DNA of 64,000 nt from Poriferisodalis sp965204125 (GTDB lineage Bacteria > Actinomycetota > Acidimicrobiia > Acidimicrobiales > Poriferisodalaceae), in the NCBI RefSeq assembly GCF_965204125.1, contig NZ_OZ241968.1:1116001-1180000 (forward strand), given 5' to 3'. Numbering within the stretch: the first letter of the stretch is position 1; the number at the start of each line of letters is the position of its first letter. The notes below the pieces were generated by a model. That model did no database searches and was not told where the DNA came from. It saw nothing but the letters and a program-made list of their open reading frames with translations. Below, piece after piece: positions 49,469 to 58,329 of this stretch. The translations under genes were made by a program, and so were the position numbers.

Positions 49469-51193
49469 GTGCACATCGTCGGCACTGCGGGCCACGTGGA
49501 TCATGGCAAGTCGACGCTGGTGCGCGCCCTCACCGGCACCGACCCTGACCGGCTGGCCGAGGAGAAGGAGCGCGGGCTCACCATCGACCTCGGCTTCGCG
49601 TTCTGCACGCTGCCGTCGGGCCGGCAGGTCAGCTTCGTGGACGTGCCCGGGCACATCCGATTCGTGAAGAACATGCTGGCCGGTGTGGGGGCGGTGGATG
49701 CCTCCCTGTTCGTGGTGGCAGCGCCGGAGGGCTGGAAACCGCAGTCGGCCGAGCACCTGGCAATCCTGGAACTGCTCGGCATCTCGCACGGCGTGGTGGT
49801 GCTCAGCCAGATCGGCCTCGTCGACGACGAGCTGGCCGAGCTGGCCCGGCTGGACGTGCTGGAACATGTCGACGGCACGTTCCTGGAGCATGCGCCGGTG
49901 GTGGCCACCGACGCCGTCGACGGCACCGGGCTGGACGAGCTGCGCAGCGCGCTCGACGACTTGTGCGCTGCCACGCCCACCGCCGCCGACCATGACCGGC
50001 CGCGCCTGTGGATCGACCGGTCGTTTGCGGCGACCGGGGCGGGGCGGATCGTGACCGGCACGCTCGCGGGCGGCAGCGTCTCGGCCGGCGACGAGCTGCG
50101 AACGGCGCCCGGCGGCCGCACTGCACGGGTGCGGGCAATCCAGACCCAGAGCACCGCGGTCGAGCGCATCGGCCCAGGACACCGCGTCGCGCTCAATCTC
50201 ACCGGTGTCGACGCCGACGACCTGGGCCGAGGCATCGCCCTGGTGCGATCCGACCAGTGGCACCACACCCGCAGCGTCGACGTGGAGCTGACCGTGCTCG
50301 GCAGTCTCGGCAGCGACGTGACCCGGCGGGGCGCCTACGCCATGTACCTGGGGTCGGGCGAGTGGCCGGTGCGGCTGCGCGTGCTCGGGCCCGAGCGCAT
50401 CGCCCCCGGCGAGACCGGCTACGCCCGGCTGCACCTGCCGGTCGCGCTGCCGCTCGTGATGGGAGACCGCTTCGTGCTGCGCGACTTCGGCCGGGGACAA
50501 ACCGTGGGCGGCGGCAGCGTGCTTGATCCCGATCCGCAGCTCCGGGCGGCGGTGGCCCAGCCAGACACCCGCGTCGAGCGCATGATCGCCGAGCGGGGGT
50601 GGATCGAGGCGAAGCAGCTCGAGCGGCTGACCGGCGAGCGGGTGGAGCCGGTACTGGGCGGCTGGGTGGCACCGCCCGAACTGGTCGAGGCGCTGGTGGA
50701 CGATCTCCGGGAACAGATCGAGCGCGCCGGACCCCTCGGCTTGGACATGGCCGGACTCGACGAACGCCAGCGCCTGGCAATCGGCACGCTCGACGGCGTC
50801 GCCATCGAAGCGGGGCGGGCCCGGCCTGCCGACGCCGCCGACGTCCTCGCCGACCACCCGGTCATCGCCGAGCTGGCCGCAGCGCCCTTCTCCCCGCCCC
50901 CGCCGAGCGGCGTCAGCCAGCGGGAGCTCCTGGCGCTGGCGGCGCGTGGCGATCTGGTGCACGCGGACGGGGTCTGGTTTGCGGCGTCCGCCATCGAGGC
51001 TGCTGCCGAGCGAATCGCCGGCCTGCTCAGCGCTCAGCCCGACGGCGTCACCGTGGCCGAGATCCGCGAAGAACTCGGCACCACGCGGAAGTACGCGCTG
51101 CCGCTGGTGGGCTACCTGGACCGGACGGGGGTGACGCGGCGGCGCGGGGACCTGCGCATCGCCGGGCCGCGGCTGCCCGAAGTATCTGGCTAG
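49469..51193 (+). CDS. selB: Selenocysteine-specific elongation factor
   Basis: The 574-residue protein starts with an EF-Tu-like GTPase: VGTAGHVDHGKSTLVRALTG, the switch ERGLTIDLGFAF, DVPGHIRFVKNML. Beta-barrel domains follow, and a C-terminal set of winged helices (ending TVAEIREELGTTRKYALPLV) that binds the SECIS hairpin. GTG 49469 begins directly at the G-domain. It delivers Sec-tRNA to in-frame UGA codons. Confidence 0.94.
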   Translation: MHIVGTAGHVDHGKSTLVRALTGTDPDRLAEEKERGLTIDLGFAFCTLPSGRQVSFVDVPGHIRFVKNMLAGVGAVDASLFVVAAPEGWKPQSAEHLAILELLGISHGVVVLSQIGLVDDELAELARLDVLEHVDGTFLEHAPVVATDAVDGTGLDELRSALDDLCAATPTAADHDRPRLWIDRSFAATGAGRIVTGTLAGGSVSAGDELRTAPGGRTARVRAIQTQSTAVERIGPGHRVALNLTGVDADDLGRGIALVRSDQWHHTRSVDVELTVLGSLGSDVTRRGAYAMYLGSGEWPVRLRVLGPERIAPGETGYARLHLPVALPLVMGDRFVLRDFGRGQTVGGGSVLDPDPQLRAAVAQPDTRVERMIAERGWIEAKQLERLTGERVEPVLGGWVAPPELVEALVDDLREQIERAGPLGLDMAGLDERQRLAIGTLDGVAIEAGRARPADAADVLADHPVIAELAAAPFSPPPPSGVSQRELLALAARGDLVHADGVWFAASAIEAAAERIAGLLSAQPDGVTVAEIREELGTTRKYALPLVGYLDRTGVTRRRGDLRIAGPRLPEVSG

Positions 51194-51219
51194 AGGCTGA
51201 GCCGGAAGGCGAAGCCGTG

Positions 51220-51255
51220 GCCCGAGCGGCCCGTGAGCGCAGCGAACAAGAGCGG
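51220..51255 (+). repeat. Dispersed intergenic repeat, copy 1
   Basis: GCCCGAGCGGCCCGTGAGC (51220-51238) and GAACAAGAGCGG (51244-51255) occur here downstream of selB and again, in the same order, at 59051-59100 downstream of aat. The preceding GGCTGAGCC is also shared. The spacer between the two blocks differs (5 versus 19 bases). Confidence 0.65.
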
Positions 51256-51273
51256 ACGACGGGCGGGAGAGCG

Positions 51274-51540
51274 CTAGCTGGCGTCGGTGCGCAGCAGCAG
51301 CATGTTGCGGCGCTCGATCTCGTTGCGCCCGCCCCAGATGCCGTGCGCCTCACCGACGTCGAGCGCATGGTCGAGACAGTCGTCGATCACCGAGCACTGG
51401 CCGCAGATGGCCTTGGCTCGGGCTTCGCGCTCAGCTTTCTCGTCGCGCCGCTCGGTGCGGGGCGGCGGGAAGAAAACCGCCGCCTGAGGTCCTCTGCAGG
51501 CTGCCTTGTCCTGCCACTCATCGACCAGCAGAGCGCTCAT
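51274..51540 (-). CDS. WhiB-family Fe-S transcriptional regulator
   Basis: The 88-residue protein has AACRGPQAAVFFPP, AICGQCSVIDDCLDHAL and HGIWGGRNEIERRN: the four cluster cysteines and the G-I-W-G-G turn. The basic tail after the turn is short (MLLLRTDAS), unlike the other two WhiB proteins here, so DNA binding may be weaker. It converges with selB. Confidence 0.93.
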   Translation of the reverse strand: MSALLVDEWQDKAACRGPQAAVFFPPPRTERRDEKAEREARAKAICGQCSVIDDCLDHALDVGEAHGIWGGRNEIERRNMLLLRTDAS

Positions 51541-51605
51541 ATGTCCCCCTTGTCGGAGGGGACACTAGATCACGAAAAATCGCTTGACAAGAGGTAAACG
51601 AAACC

Positions 51606-53081
51606 TCATTCGGTTTCGGAAACCGTCGAATCAGTTTGTTTTCGGCGCATCTGCCGGTAGTCGACCGCGGCACCTTCGAGCGGCTCCACCTCCAGCACCA
51701 CCCCGCTCAGGCCGCTGACCCGCAGCGGCTCGCCCGCCTGCAGCGGCGTCAGACGGTTGACGCGGGCTCGCCACCGGGCACCGTGGACCTCGACGGTGCC
51801 GTCGGGATCGATGTCGGTCACCGCAGTGCCTTCCACCCCGATCAGCCACTCCCGCCCCACGGTGGCGGTGCCGTAGCGGGTACGGACCAGCGCAGGCAGG
51901 CCCGACAGCACGAAGGCGCCGACACCCACCAGGCCCACCAGCAGCGGGATCCAGCTCATCGAGTGCTGGCCGAACAGCGTCAGCGAGCCGGCGAGCACCG
52001 CTGCGCCGCCCGCCGCTGTCCAGAAGCGCGGCACACCGGTCTGGATGTCCACCGCGAATGCCACGAAGCCGGCGATGAGCAGCACCAGCGCCCACAGCCG
52101 GACGTCGAGCGTTCCCAGGCCGAACGCGGCGAGCAGCACGCACACCGCGGCGACCATGGCGGCGATGCCGATGCCGCCGGTGTAGAAGTCGAGCAGCAGC
52201 AGCGACAGCCCGGCCAGCAACAGCAGGTAGGCGACCGCCGGGCTGGCAGCGGTGTGGAAGAGCCCGTCGAGCAGCGGCAGCTTGACGAACGACACGACCA
52301 CGTCGTCGGCCGGGGCCCGCCGGACCACGCCGTCGTCGCCGGTCACGTTCTGGCCGATCGGCGGCAGCAGGCCCTCATCGGACATGGCGAACAGGAACTC
52401 GCCGATCACCGGCGCTGTGCTGTGGGTGAGACCGGCGCCCTTCGCAGTGTCGGCGTCGTAGTGGCGGACGCTCGTGCCCGAGTGGAGCCCGTCGCCCTCG
52501 TGACTGTGCACAGCCTGGCTGGAGGCATTGTCGGCAGCGGCGCCGAGCTGGCTGTCGTGCCGCGAGGCGGCGCCATGGGCATGGACGAGGCCCGCCACCG
52601 CGGTGAACTCGCCGATGCGGCCGCCGGGCGCGATCGCAGCGAAGTCGGCTGCCGTGGCCAAGTGGGCGGCGCCGCCGAGCGCCTGCGCTCCGCTGGGGCC
52701 CACCCACACCCCCACCGGCAGGTGCGCGAGGCGAACGCTGTCGAGCAGGTCGACCAGCTCGTCGTCGTCGAGCGTTGACCCGGCGCTGTCGACCTGCAGC
52801 ACCACGCCGATCGCGTGGAGTCCGTCCGCGGTCACGAGCTGGCGCTTGATGTACGACGCCATGATCGGATCGATGAGCCCGTTCACCTCCACCACCACGA
52901 TCTGGCGCGGGCGCGCCTCCCCGGTGATATGGGGCGTGGTGGGATCATCGGGGATCACATGCGGTGTTTCGGGGTCGTCGTGCGCTGACGCCGGCATGGC
53001 GACCAGACCCAATACCGCCGACAGCAGCAGCGTGGCAGCCACGAGCCGCGCGAGCCCGCGACGGTGCAGACGTACCTTCAC
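51606..53081 (-). CDS. NfeD / ClpP-like membrane protein, catalytic Ser apparently lost
   Basis: From GTG 53081 (AAGGAG 5 bases upstream) the 491-residue protein has a signal segment, a ClpP/SppA-like domain (QIVVVEVNGLIDPIMASYIK, VVLQVDSAGSTLDDDEL), about four membrane helices, and a C-terminal NfeD OB-fold (GVEGTAVTDIDPDGTVEVHG). In active members a Ser lies in a G-A-x-A-A-S-A-G block; here the block reads PSGAQALGGAAHL with Gly there. It may be a pseudoprotease that organises membrane domains. A His-rich insert (about 165-195) is also unusual. Confidence 0.75.
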   Translation of the reverse strand: MKVRLHRRGLARLVAATLLLSAVLGLVAMPASAHDDPETPHVIPDDPTTPHITGEARPRQIVVVEVNGLIDPIMASYIKRQLVTADGLHAIGVVLQVDSAGSTLDDDELVDLLDSVRLAHLPVGVWVGPSGAQALGGAAHLATAADFAAIAPGGRIGEFTAVAGLVHAHGAASRHDSQLGAAADNASSQAVHSHEGDGLHSGTSVRHYDADTAKGAGLTHSTAPVIGEFLFAMSDEGLLPPIGQNVTGDDGVVRRAPADDVVVSFVKLPLLDGLFHTAASPAVAYLLLLAGLSLLLLDFYTGGIGIAAMVAAVCVLLAAFGLGTLDVRLWALVLLIAGFVAFAVDIQTGVPRFWTAAGGAAVLAGSLTLFGQHSMSWIPLLVGLVGVGAFVLSGLPALVRTRYGTATVGREWLIGVEGTAVTDIDPDGTVEVHGARWRARVNRLTPLQAGEPLRVSGLSGVVLEVEPLEGAAVDYRQMRRKQTDSTVSETE

Positions 53082-53172
53082 CACAACTCCTTGCATCGGC
53101 GGCCGCCCGAACTCTAGAGGTTGACCCCGCAGGCGGAGCCGGGGCCTGCGGGTCCCATTACGCTGCGCCACC

Positions 53173-53559
53173 GTGACCGACGTGCTGCTGGCCACCGACG
53201 CCGACTGGGTCGTCGAAGAGGTGGCAGCGGCGCTTGCTGCCCCCGAGGTGACCTTCCGGGTGGTGCGCTCAGGCCAGGATGTCCGGCCTGCCGTGGAGGC
53301 GAGCACACCGGACCTGGTGATCCTCGACTTCCAGATCGGGAACATGGGTGGCATGGCCACCTGCCTGGACCTGCGCCTGGAATCGGGCATGGGACGGCTG
53401 CCGCGGGTGCCGGTGCTGATGCTGGCCGACCGCGAGGCCGACGTCTTCCTGGCCCGCCGCTCCGAAGCCGATGCGTGGCTGGTCAAGCCGCTCAACCCGC
53501 TGCTGCTGCGGCGCACCGCGCAGGAACTGCTGCAGCGGGATGCAGCGAGCACGGGCTGA
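53173..53559 (+). CDS. Stand-alone receiver-like domain protein
   Basis: The 128-residue protein has a receiver fold: VLLATDADWVVEEVAAALAA, D51 or so in LVILDFQIGNMGG, and K in AWLVKPLNPLLL. There is no output domain, so it would act by protein contact. The first acidic pair is D-A-D rather than D-D. TACGCT lies 8 bases before the GTG start. Confidence 0.75.
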   Translation: MTDVLLATDADWVVEEVAAALAAPEVTFRVVRSGQDVRPAVEASTPDLVILDFQIGNMGGMATCLDLRLESGMGRLPRVPVLMLADREADVFLARRSEADAWLVKPLNPLLLRRTAQELLQRDAASTG

Positions 53560-53639
53560 GCCGGCCCGTATTGCTGTAGCGCTCCCCCGTGCCGGACCGG
53601 TAGCTTCGGCCGGAGCGATCCGCCTGTGGTGGTCGCGTA

Positions 53640-53713
<74 letters not shown>

Positions 53714-53722
53714 CTGTTTTTT

Positions 53723-53821
53723 GCGAGCACGAAGCTTCGCCGTGCTCGCGACAATAGAAATGCGAGAAGGGCTTCGCCCCTCGCTCGCGACAATAGAAAG
53801 CGCAGGCTTTGCCTGCGCTTT
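53723..53821. repeat. Array of three hairpins with a shared linker
   Basis: Hairpin 1: GCGAGCACG (53723-53731) with CGTGCTCGC (53741-53749). Hairpin 2: GCGAG (53762-53766) with CTCGC (53780-53784) plus an inner GGG/CCC. Hairpin 3: AAAGCGCAGGC (53797-53807) with GCCTGCGCTTT (53811-53821). Each is followed by CGACAATAGAAA or CGACAATTGG. A T-run lies between the tRNA and hairpin 1. REP/BIME-like in design. Confidence 0.8.
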
Positions 53822-53888
53822 CGACAATTGGTGACGCAGAGTCTCGGTGCGTTCTCAGCCTGGGATGCGGGCGGCGGATACTTGCGTT

Positions 53889-54908
53889 ATGGCAGAGGTG
53901 AGTTCTGGATCCGCCCGCGCTCGGTGTGTGGGGTTTGTTGGGCTGGGGAATGTTGGGGGGAAGCTGGCTGGGTCTTTGTTGCGCAATGGGGTTGAGCTGA
54001 TGGTGCGGGACTTGGATCCGGGGGCTATGGCGCCTTTCTTGGAGGCTGGCGCCTCGACGGCTGGCTCGGGGGCGGAGCTGGCGGAACGCTGCGATGTGGT
54101 GATTACTTGCTTGCCTTCGCCTGCTGCGGTTGCTTCGGTGCTGGAGGGGGCCGATGGGGTACTGGCTGGGTTCGGCTCGGCCGCGTCATCCAGCTCGGCT
54201 GGGTCGGGGGTGAAGATTTGGGCTGAGATGAGCACTACTGATCATCATGAGGTGCGCCGGCTGGGTGCGCTGGTGGAGGCGGCGGGCGGTGCCGCCATCG
54301 ACTGCCCGGTGTCGGGCGGCTGCCACCGGGCTGCCACCGGCAACATCTCGATCTTCGCCGGCGGCGAGCGCAGCACCTTCGAAGCGATGCTGCCGCTGCT
54401 CGTGACCATGGGGCGGCGGATCCTGCACACCGGGGCGCTCGGCTCGGCATCGATTCTGAAAGTGGTGACGAACTACCTGGCCACCGCCAACCTGGTCTCG
54501 CTGTGCGAAGCCCTGGCCACCTCCCAGGCGGCGGGCATGGACCTGGCCACCACGTACGAGGCCATCCGCATCAGCTCGGGCAACTCGTTCGTCCACGAGA
54601 CCGAGAGCCAGGTGATCCTGAACGGCTCCCGTGACATCAACTTCACCATGGACTTGGTGTGCAAGGACATCGGCCTGTTCGCCGACATCGCTGCCGAGCA
54701 CGGGCTGCCGCTGGAACTGTCGCCGGTGCTGGTGGACGTGTTCGCCGACGGGGCCGCTCGCTATGGCGACCGGGAGTGGTCGCCGAACGTCATCCGGCGG
54801 CTCGAAGACGCCACCGGGCAGACCGTCACGGCTCCCGGCTTCCCGGCCGAGATCGTCGACGACGAGCCCGAAGTGCCAGGCGCCGAAGTGGTGGTGCGTC
54901 GCAGCTAG
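53889..54908 (+). CDS. 3-hydroxyisobutyrate dehydrogenase-family oxidoreductase
   Basis: The 339-residue protein has an N-terminal NAD(P) motif VGFVGLGNVGGKLAGSLL, the substrate block IDCPVSGGCHRAATGNISIF and the catalytic lysine helix SILKVVTNYLATANLVSLCE. These are the marks of beta-hydroxyacid dehydrogenases. Exact substrate is not deducible. The first 110 codons are T/G-rich compared with the rest. It ends in a 4-base overlap with the converging asd gene. Confidence 0.85.
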   Translation: MAEVSSGSARARCVGFVGLGNVGGKLAGSLLRNGVELMVRDLDPGAMAPFLEAGASTAGSGAELAERCDVVITCLPSPAAVASVLEGADGVLAGFGSAASSSSAGSGVKIWAEMSTTDHHEVRRLGALVEAAGGAAIDCPVSGGCHRAATGNISIFAGGERSTFEAMLPLLVTMGRRILHTGALGSASILKVVTNYLATANLVSLCEALATSQAAGMDLATTYEAIRISSGNSFVHETESQVILNGSRDINFTMDLVCKDIGLFADIAAEHGLPLELSPVLVDVFADGAARYGDREWSPNVIRRLEDATGQTVTAPGFPAEIVDDEPEVPGAEVVVRRS

Positions 54909-55924
54909 GCGGCAGCCAGCGTCTCGGCGATCTGGACTGCGTTGAGGGCGGCGCCTTTGCGGAGGTTGTCTCCTACTACGAACAGCGCCAGGCCGTGCTC
55001 GACGGTGGGGTCGCGGCGGATGCGGCCGACATAGGAGGGGTCGCGGCCTGCCGCTTGGAGCGGCGTCGGCACGTCGGCCAACTCCACGCCCGGCGCTTCG
55101 GCCAGCAGCTCGGTTGCGCGCTCAGGCGAGATGGGTCGCTCAAAGCGCAGGTTCAGCGACAGCGAGTGGCCGGTGAACACCGGCACCCGGACGCAGGTGC
55201 CTGACACTGCCAGATCGGGAATGCCCAGGATCTTGCGGCTCTCGTTGCGCAGCTTCTGCTCCTCGTCGGTCTCGCCGAGGCCGTCATCGACGAAGCTGCC
55301 GGCCTGGGCCAGCACGTTGTGGGCGATCGGGCCGGGGAACTTGTCGGGCGCGGGATGGGTGACCGCATCGCCGTCGTAGGTGAGCGCAGCGGCACCCTCC
55401 CTCGTTGCGGCCAGCGCCTGGTCCAGCTCGTCGACGCCGGCCAGACCGGCACCGGACACGGCCTGGTAGGTGGCCGCCACCATCGAGGTCAGGCCGGCCT
55501 CGGCATGCAGCGGCGCCAGCACCGGCATTGCCGCCATCGTCGTGCAGTTGGGGTTGGCGATGATCCCCTTGGGAGCGTTGAACACCTCCTTGGCGTTCAC
55601 CTCGGGCACCACCAGCGGCACATCGGGGTCCATGCGCCAGGCAGACGAGTTGTCGATGACCGTGGGGCCTTGGGCTGCGACGCGCTCGGAGATGGCTCGC
55701 GAGGTGGTCTTGCCTGCGGAGAACAGGGCTACGTCGAGACCGGTGAAGTCGGCTTGGGCGGCGTCCTCGACAGTGACTTCGGATCCGTTCCAACCGATCT
55801 TGCGGCCGGCTGAGCGGGCCGACGCGAAGAGCCGCAGCTCGTCGATGGGGAATGCTCGCTCGGCCAGGATGGCCCGCATCACGCCGCCCACTTGGCCGGT
55901 GGCTCCGACGATTCCTACTCGCAT
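54905..55924 (-). CDS. asd: Aspartate-semialdehyde dehydrogenase
   Basis: The 339-residue protein has VGIVGATGQVGGVMRAIL, VIDNSSAWRMDPDVPLVVPE, the catalytic Cys in IIANPNCTTMAAMPVL and QAVSGAGLAGVDEL. It reduces aspartyl phosphate to the semialdehyde for lysine, threonine, methionine and diaminopimelate. It lies downstream of lysC on the same strand (84 bases), yet TAGCCT 7 bases before its ATG points to its own leaderless promoter. Confidence 0.95.
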   Translation of the reverse strand: MRVGIVGATGQVGGVMRAILAERAFPIDELRLFASARSAGRKIGWNGSEVTVEDAAQADFTGLDVALFSAGKTTSRAISERVAAQGPTVIDNSSAWRMDPDVPLVVPEVNAKEVFNAPKGIIANPNCTTMAAMPVLAPLHAEAGLTSMVAATYQAVSGAGLAGVDELDQALAATREGAAALTYDGDAVTHPAPDKFPGPIAHNVLAQAGSFVDDGLGETDEEQKLRNESRKILGIPDLAVSGTCVRVPVFTGHSLSLNLRFERPISPERATELLAEAPGVELADVPTPLQAAGRDPSYVGRIRRDPTVEHGLALFVVGDNLRKGAALNAVQIAETLAAA

Positions 55925-56008
55925 GGGGTCGAGGCTACCGACCTGCCCTTGGCGGTCTTCTGTGAATTACCGGGGTGGGCGGGGGCAGGCCGTGCTTTCT
56001 TCGCCTGG

Positions 56009-57235
56009 TCAATCCAGGCCGAAGGCTGTGTGCAGGGCGACGGTGGCTCGGTCTACGTCTGCTTCGGCTACTACGCAGGAGATGCGGATTGGTGAGGTGG
56101 AGATCATCTCGATGTTGATGTCTTGGGAGGCCAGCGTCTCGAACATGGTGGCGGCCACGCCGGGGTGGCTGGCCATGCCGGCACCCACGAGCGAAACCCG
56201 GGCGATGTCGGCATCAGTGTTGGTCGACGAGAAGCCCACCGTGTCCACCATTCCCTCACAGATGAGGCGCACCTCCTCGGCGCTCTCTGCGGGAACCGTG
56301 AACGAGATGTCGGTGCGATCGTGGTCGCCCACGTTCTGCACGATCATGTCGACCACGACCGCAGCGTCGGCGAGCGTGCGGAACACCTTGGCAGCGATGC
56401 CCGGCTCGTCGCGGACGCCGACCAGCGTCACCTTGGCCTGCGATGTGTCCGGCACGATGCCGGTCACAATCGGCTTTTCCATTTCCCTCGCGTCCATGCC
56501 TGACTCCGTGTCAACGACCCATGTTCCCGATTCCCATGTGAATGCCGAGCGCACGTGCAGGGGAACGCCGTACGTGCGGGCAACCTCGACCGAGCGGGCA
56601 GCCGGCTTGGGGCAGCCCATCGCGGTCATCTCGAGCAGCTCATCGAACCCGATACGCGCAATCTTGCGAGCGGCGGGGCACACGCGTGGATCGGTGGTGA
56701 ACACTCCTGACACATCGGTGTACAGCTCGCAGGCGTCGGCGCCGAGACCGTGCGCCAGGGCGACGGCCGTGGTGTCGGATCCGCCGCGGCCCAGGAATGT
56801 CACGTCGTTGTCGGTGGACACGCCCTGCGCGCCGGCGACGACAGCGACGCGACCGGCTTCGAGCGACTCGGTGACCCGCTTGGGCGTCACCGACAGGATC
56901 TTGGCGTTGCGGTGGTTCGTGTCGGTGAGAAAACCCGCCTGGCTGCCGGTGAACGAGTCGGCCGGCACGCCCACGTCGTGCAGTGCCATGCACATCAGCG
57001 CGATGGCCTTGCGCTCGCCTGCGGTGATGAGCATGTCGAGCTCGCGGCCCGAGGGCTCGTCGGTGATCTGGGTGGCCAGCGCTATGAGCTCGTCGGTTTC
57101 CGAGCCCATGGCGCTGACGACGAGCACGATCTCGTCGCCGCGGCTGCGGCAGTGCTTTACGTGGTCGGCTACCTCGCGCATGCGCGCCGCGCTGGCGATG
57201 GATGTTCCGCCGAACTTCTGCACTACCAGGGGCAC
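56009..57235 (-). CDS. lysC: Aspartate kinase
   Basis: The 408-residue protein starts VVQKFGGTSIASAARMREVA, has DNDVTFLGRGGSDTTAVALA and ELYTDVSGVFTTDPRVCPAA in the kinase domain and two ACT domains after about 265 (VTLVGVRDEPGIAAKVFRTL, VSLVGAGMASHPGVAATMFE) for feedback control. It makes aspartyl phosphate for Asd. TACCCT lies 8 bases before the GTG start. An internal start for a beta subunit is possible but not assessed. Confidence 0.95.
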   Translation of the reverse strand: MPLVVQKFGGTSIASAARMREVADHVKHCRSRGDEIVLVVSAMGSETDELIALATQITDEPSGRELDMLITAGERKAIALMCMALHDVGVPADSFTGSQAGFLTDTNHRNAKILSVTPKRVTESLEAGRVAVVAGAQGVSTDNDVTFLGRGGSDTTAVALAHGLGADACELYTDVSGVFTTDPRVCPAARKIARIGFDELLEMTAMGCPKPAARSVEVARTYGVPLHVRSAFTWESGTWVVDTESGMDAREMEKPIVTGIVPDTSQAKVTLVGVRDEPGIAAKVFRTLADAAVVVDMIVQNVGDHDRTDISFTVPAESAEEVRLICEGMVDTVGFSSTNTDADIARVSLVGAGMASHPGVAATMFETLASQDINIEMISTSPIRISCVVAEADVDRATVALHTAFGLD

Positions 57236-57340
57236 GTCGGGCGAGGGTATCGGGGGCGCTCTCGGGCGGACCCTGTGATTGCGTCCGGGGTGCTATCGAG
57301 GCGTCGGTAGTGTGACCGCCGGCACATCTCAGGGGCACTT

Positions 57341-58273
57341 ATGAGCAGCGAGAAACGACAGCGGCAGCGGGAGAACCGCATGCGGGCGGTTGCCGAAGCG
57401 GAACGCGTGAAGAAGCGCTCCAGCACCACCCGCAAGGTGTTGCGGGTGGTGCTGGCTGTGGCTGCCGTGCTCTTGGCTTTGCTGCTGTGGAGCATCTTCA
57501 GCGGCGACGACTCTGACGGCGGAGACGATGCCGCAGATGCCGCGGTCGCTGCCGAGGCGACTGAGGTCACCTCGTTCGAGACTGATGAGCCGGGCGACGA
57601 AGCGGCGCCGGTTACTGAGGCTGCGGCCGAGTCTGAGGCCGACAGCAGCCCCGATGTCACCACCGCGCCGGATCCGACGTCGTGTCCTGCCCCCGACGGC
57701 AGCGATGGGCCGCTCAACCAGTTCGACGCTCCGCCGCCGCTCTGCATCGACCCCGAAACCATGTACGCCGCGGCCTTCGAGACGAACATGGGCAGCTTCA
57801 CGATGCTGCTCGACCCGGCGCTCGACATCGCCAGCGTCAACAACTTCGCAGTGCTTGCCCGCTGGGGCGCTTTCGACGGCACGCTGTTCCACCGGATCAT
57901 CTCCGACTTCGTGATCCAGGGCGGCGATGTGCAGCTCGACTTCGGCCGGGGCGGGCCCGGCTACCAATTCACCGGCGACTTCCCGCCCGCGGACGACTGG
58001 TACCGGATCGGCTCGGTGGCCATGGCCAACCGGGGCAATCCGGCCACCAACGGCTCGCAGTTCTTCGTGATCACCGGCCCCAACGGCGCCGGTTTGCCGC
58101 CGCTCTACTCGCCGCTCGGCCACGTTGTCGAGGGCATGGACGTCGTCATGGAGATCGAAGGCGTCGCTACCGGCGCAGGCGACGTGCCGGTCCAGGATGT
58201 TGTGGTCAAGAGCGTGACGATCAGCGAGGCCAGCCAGGCCCAGATCGACGCATACACCGATGCGCGCAGCTAA
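57341..58273 (+). CDS. Membrane-anchored cyclophilin-type peptidyl-prolyl isomerase
   Basis: The 310-residue protein has a basic N-terminus, one membrane helix (about 29-50: VLRVVLAVAAVLLALLLWSI), an acidic Ala/Glu linker and a cyclophilin domain: TLFHRIISDFVIQGGDVQLD, YQFTGDFPPADDWYRIGSVA and GNPATNGSQFFVITGPNGAG. The Arg of FHRII and the Q-F-F block form the active site. It probably folds exported proteins. Confidence 0.9.
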   Translation: MSSEKRQRQRENRMRAVAEAERVKKRSSTTRKVLRVVLAVAAVLLALLLWSIFSGDDSDGGDDAADAAVAAEATEVTSFETDEPGDEAAPVTEAAAESEADSSPDVTTAPDPTSCPAPDGSDGPLNQFDAPPPLCIDPETMYAAAFETNMGSFTMLLDPALDIASVNNFAVLARWGAFDGTLFHRIISDFVIQGGDVQLDFGRGGPGYQFTGDFPPADDWYRIGSVAMANRGNPATNGSQFFVITGPNGAGLPPLYSPLGHVVEGMDVVMEIEGVATGAGDVPVQDVVVKSVTISEASQAQIDAYTDARS

Positions 58274-58329
58274 CGGGAACAAGGCGGCGGGCCCAACGCG
58301 TCGAACCGATCAGGCGTAGAGTCGCCCTC

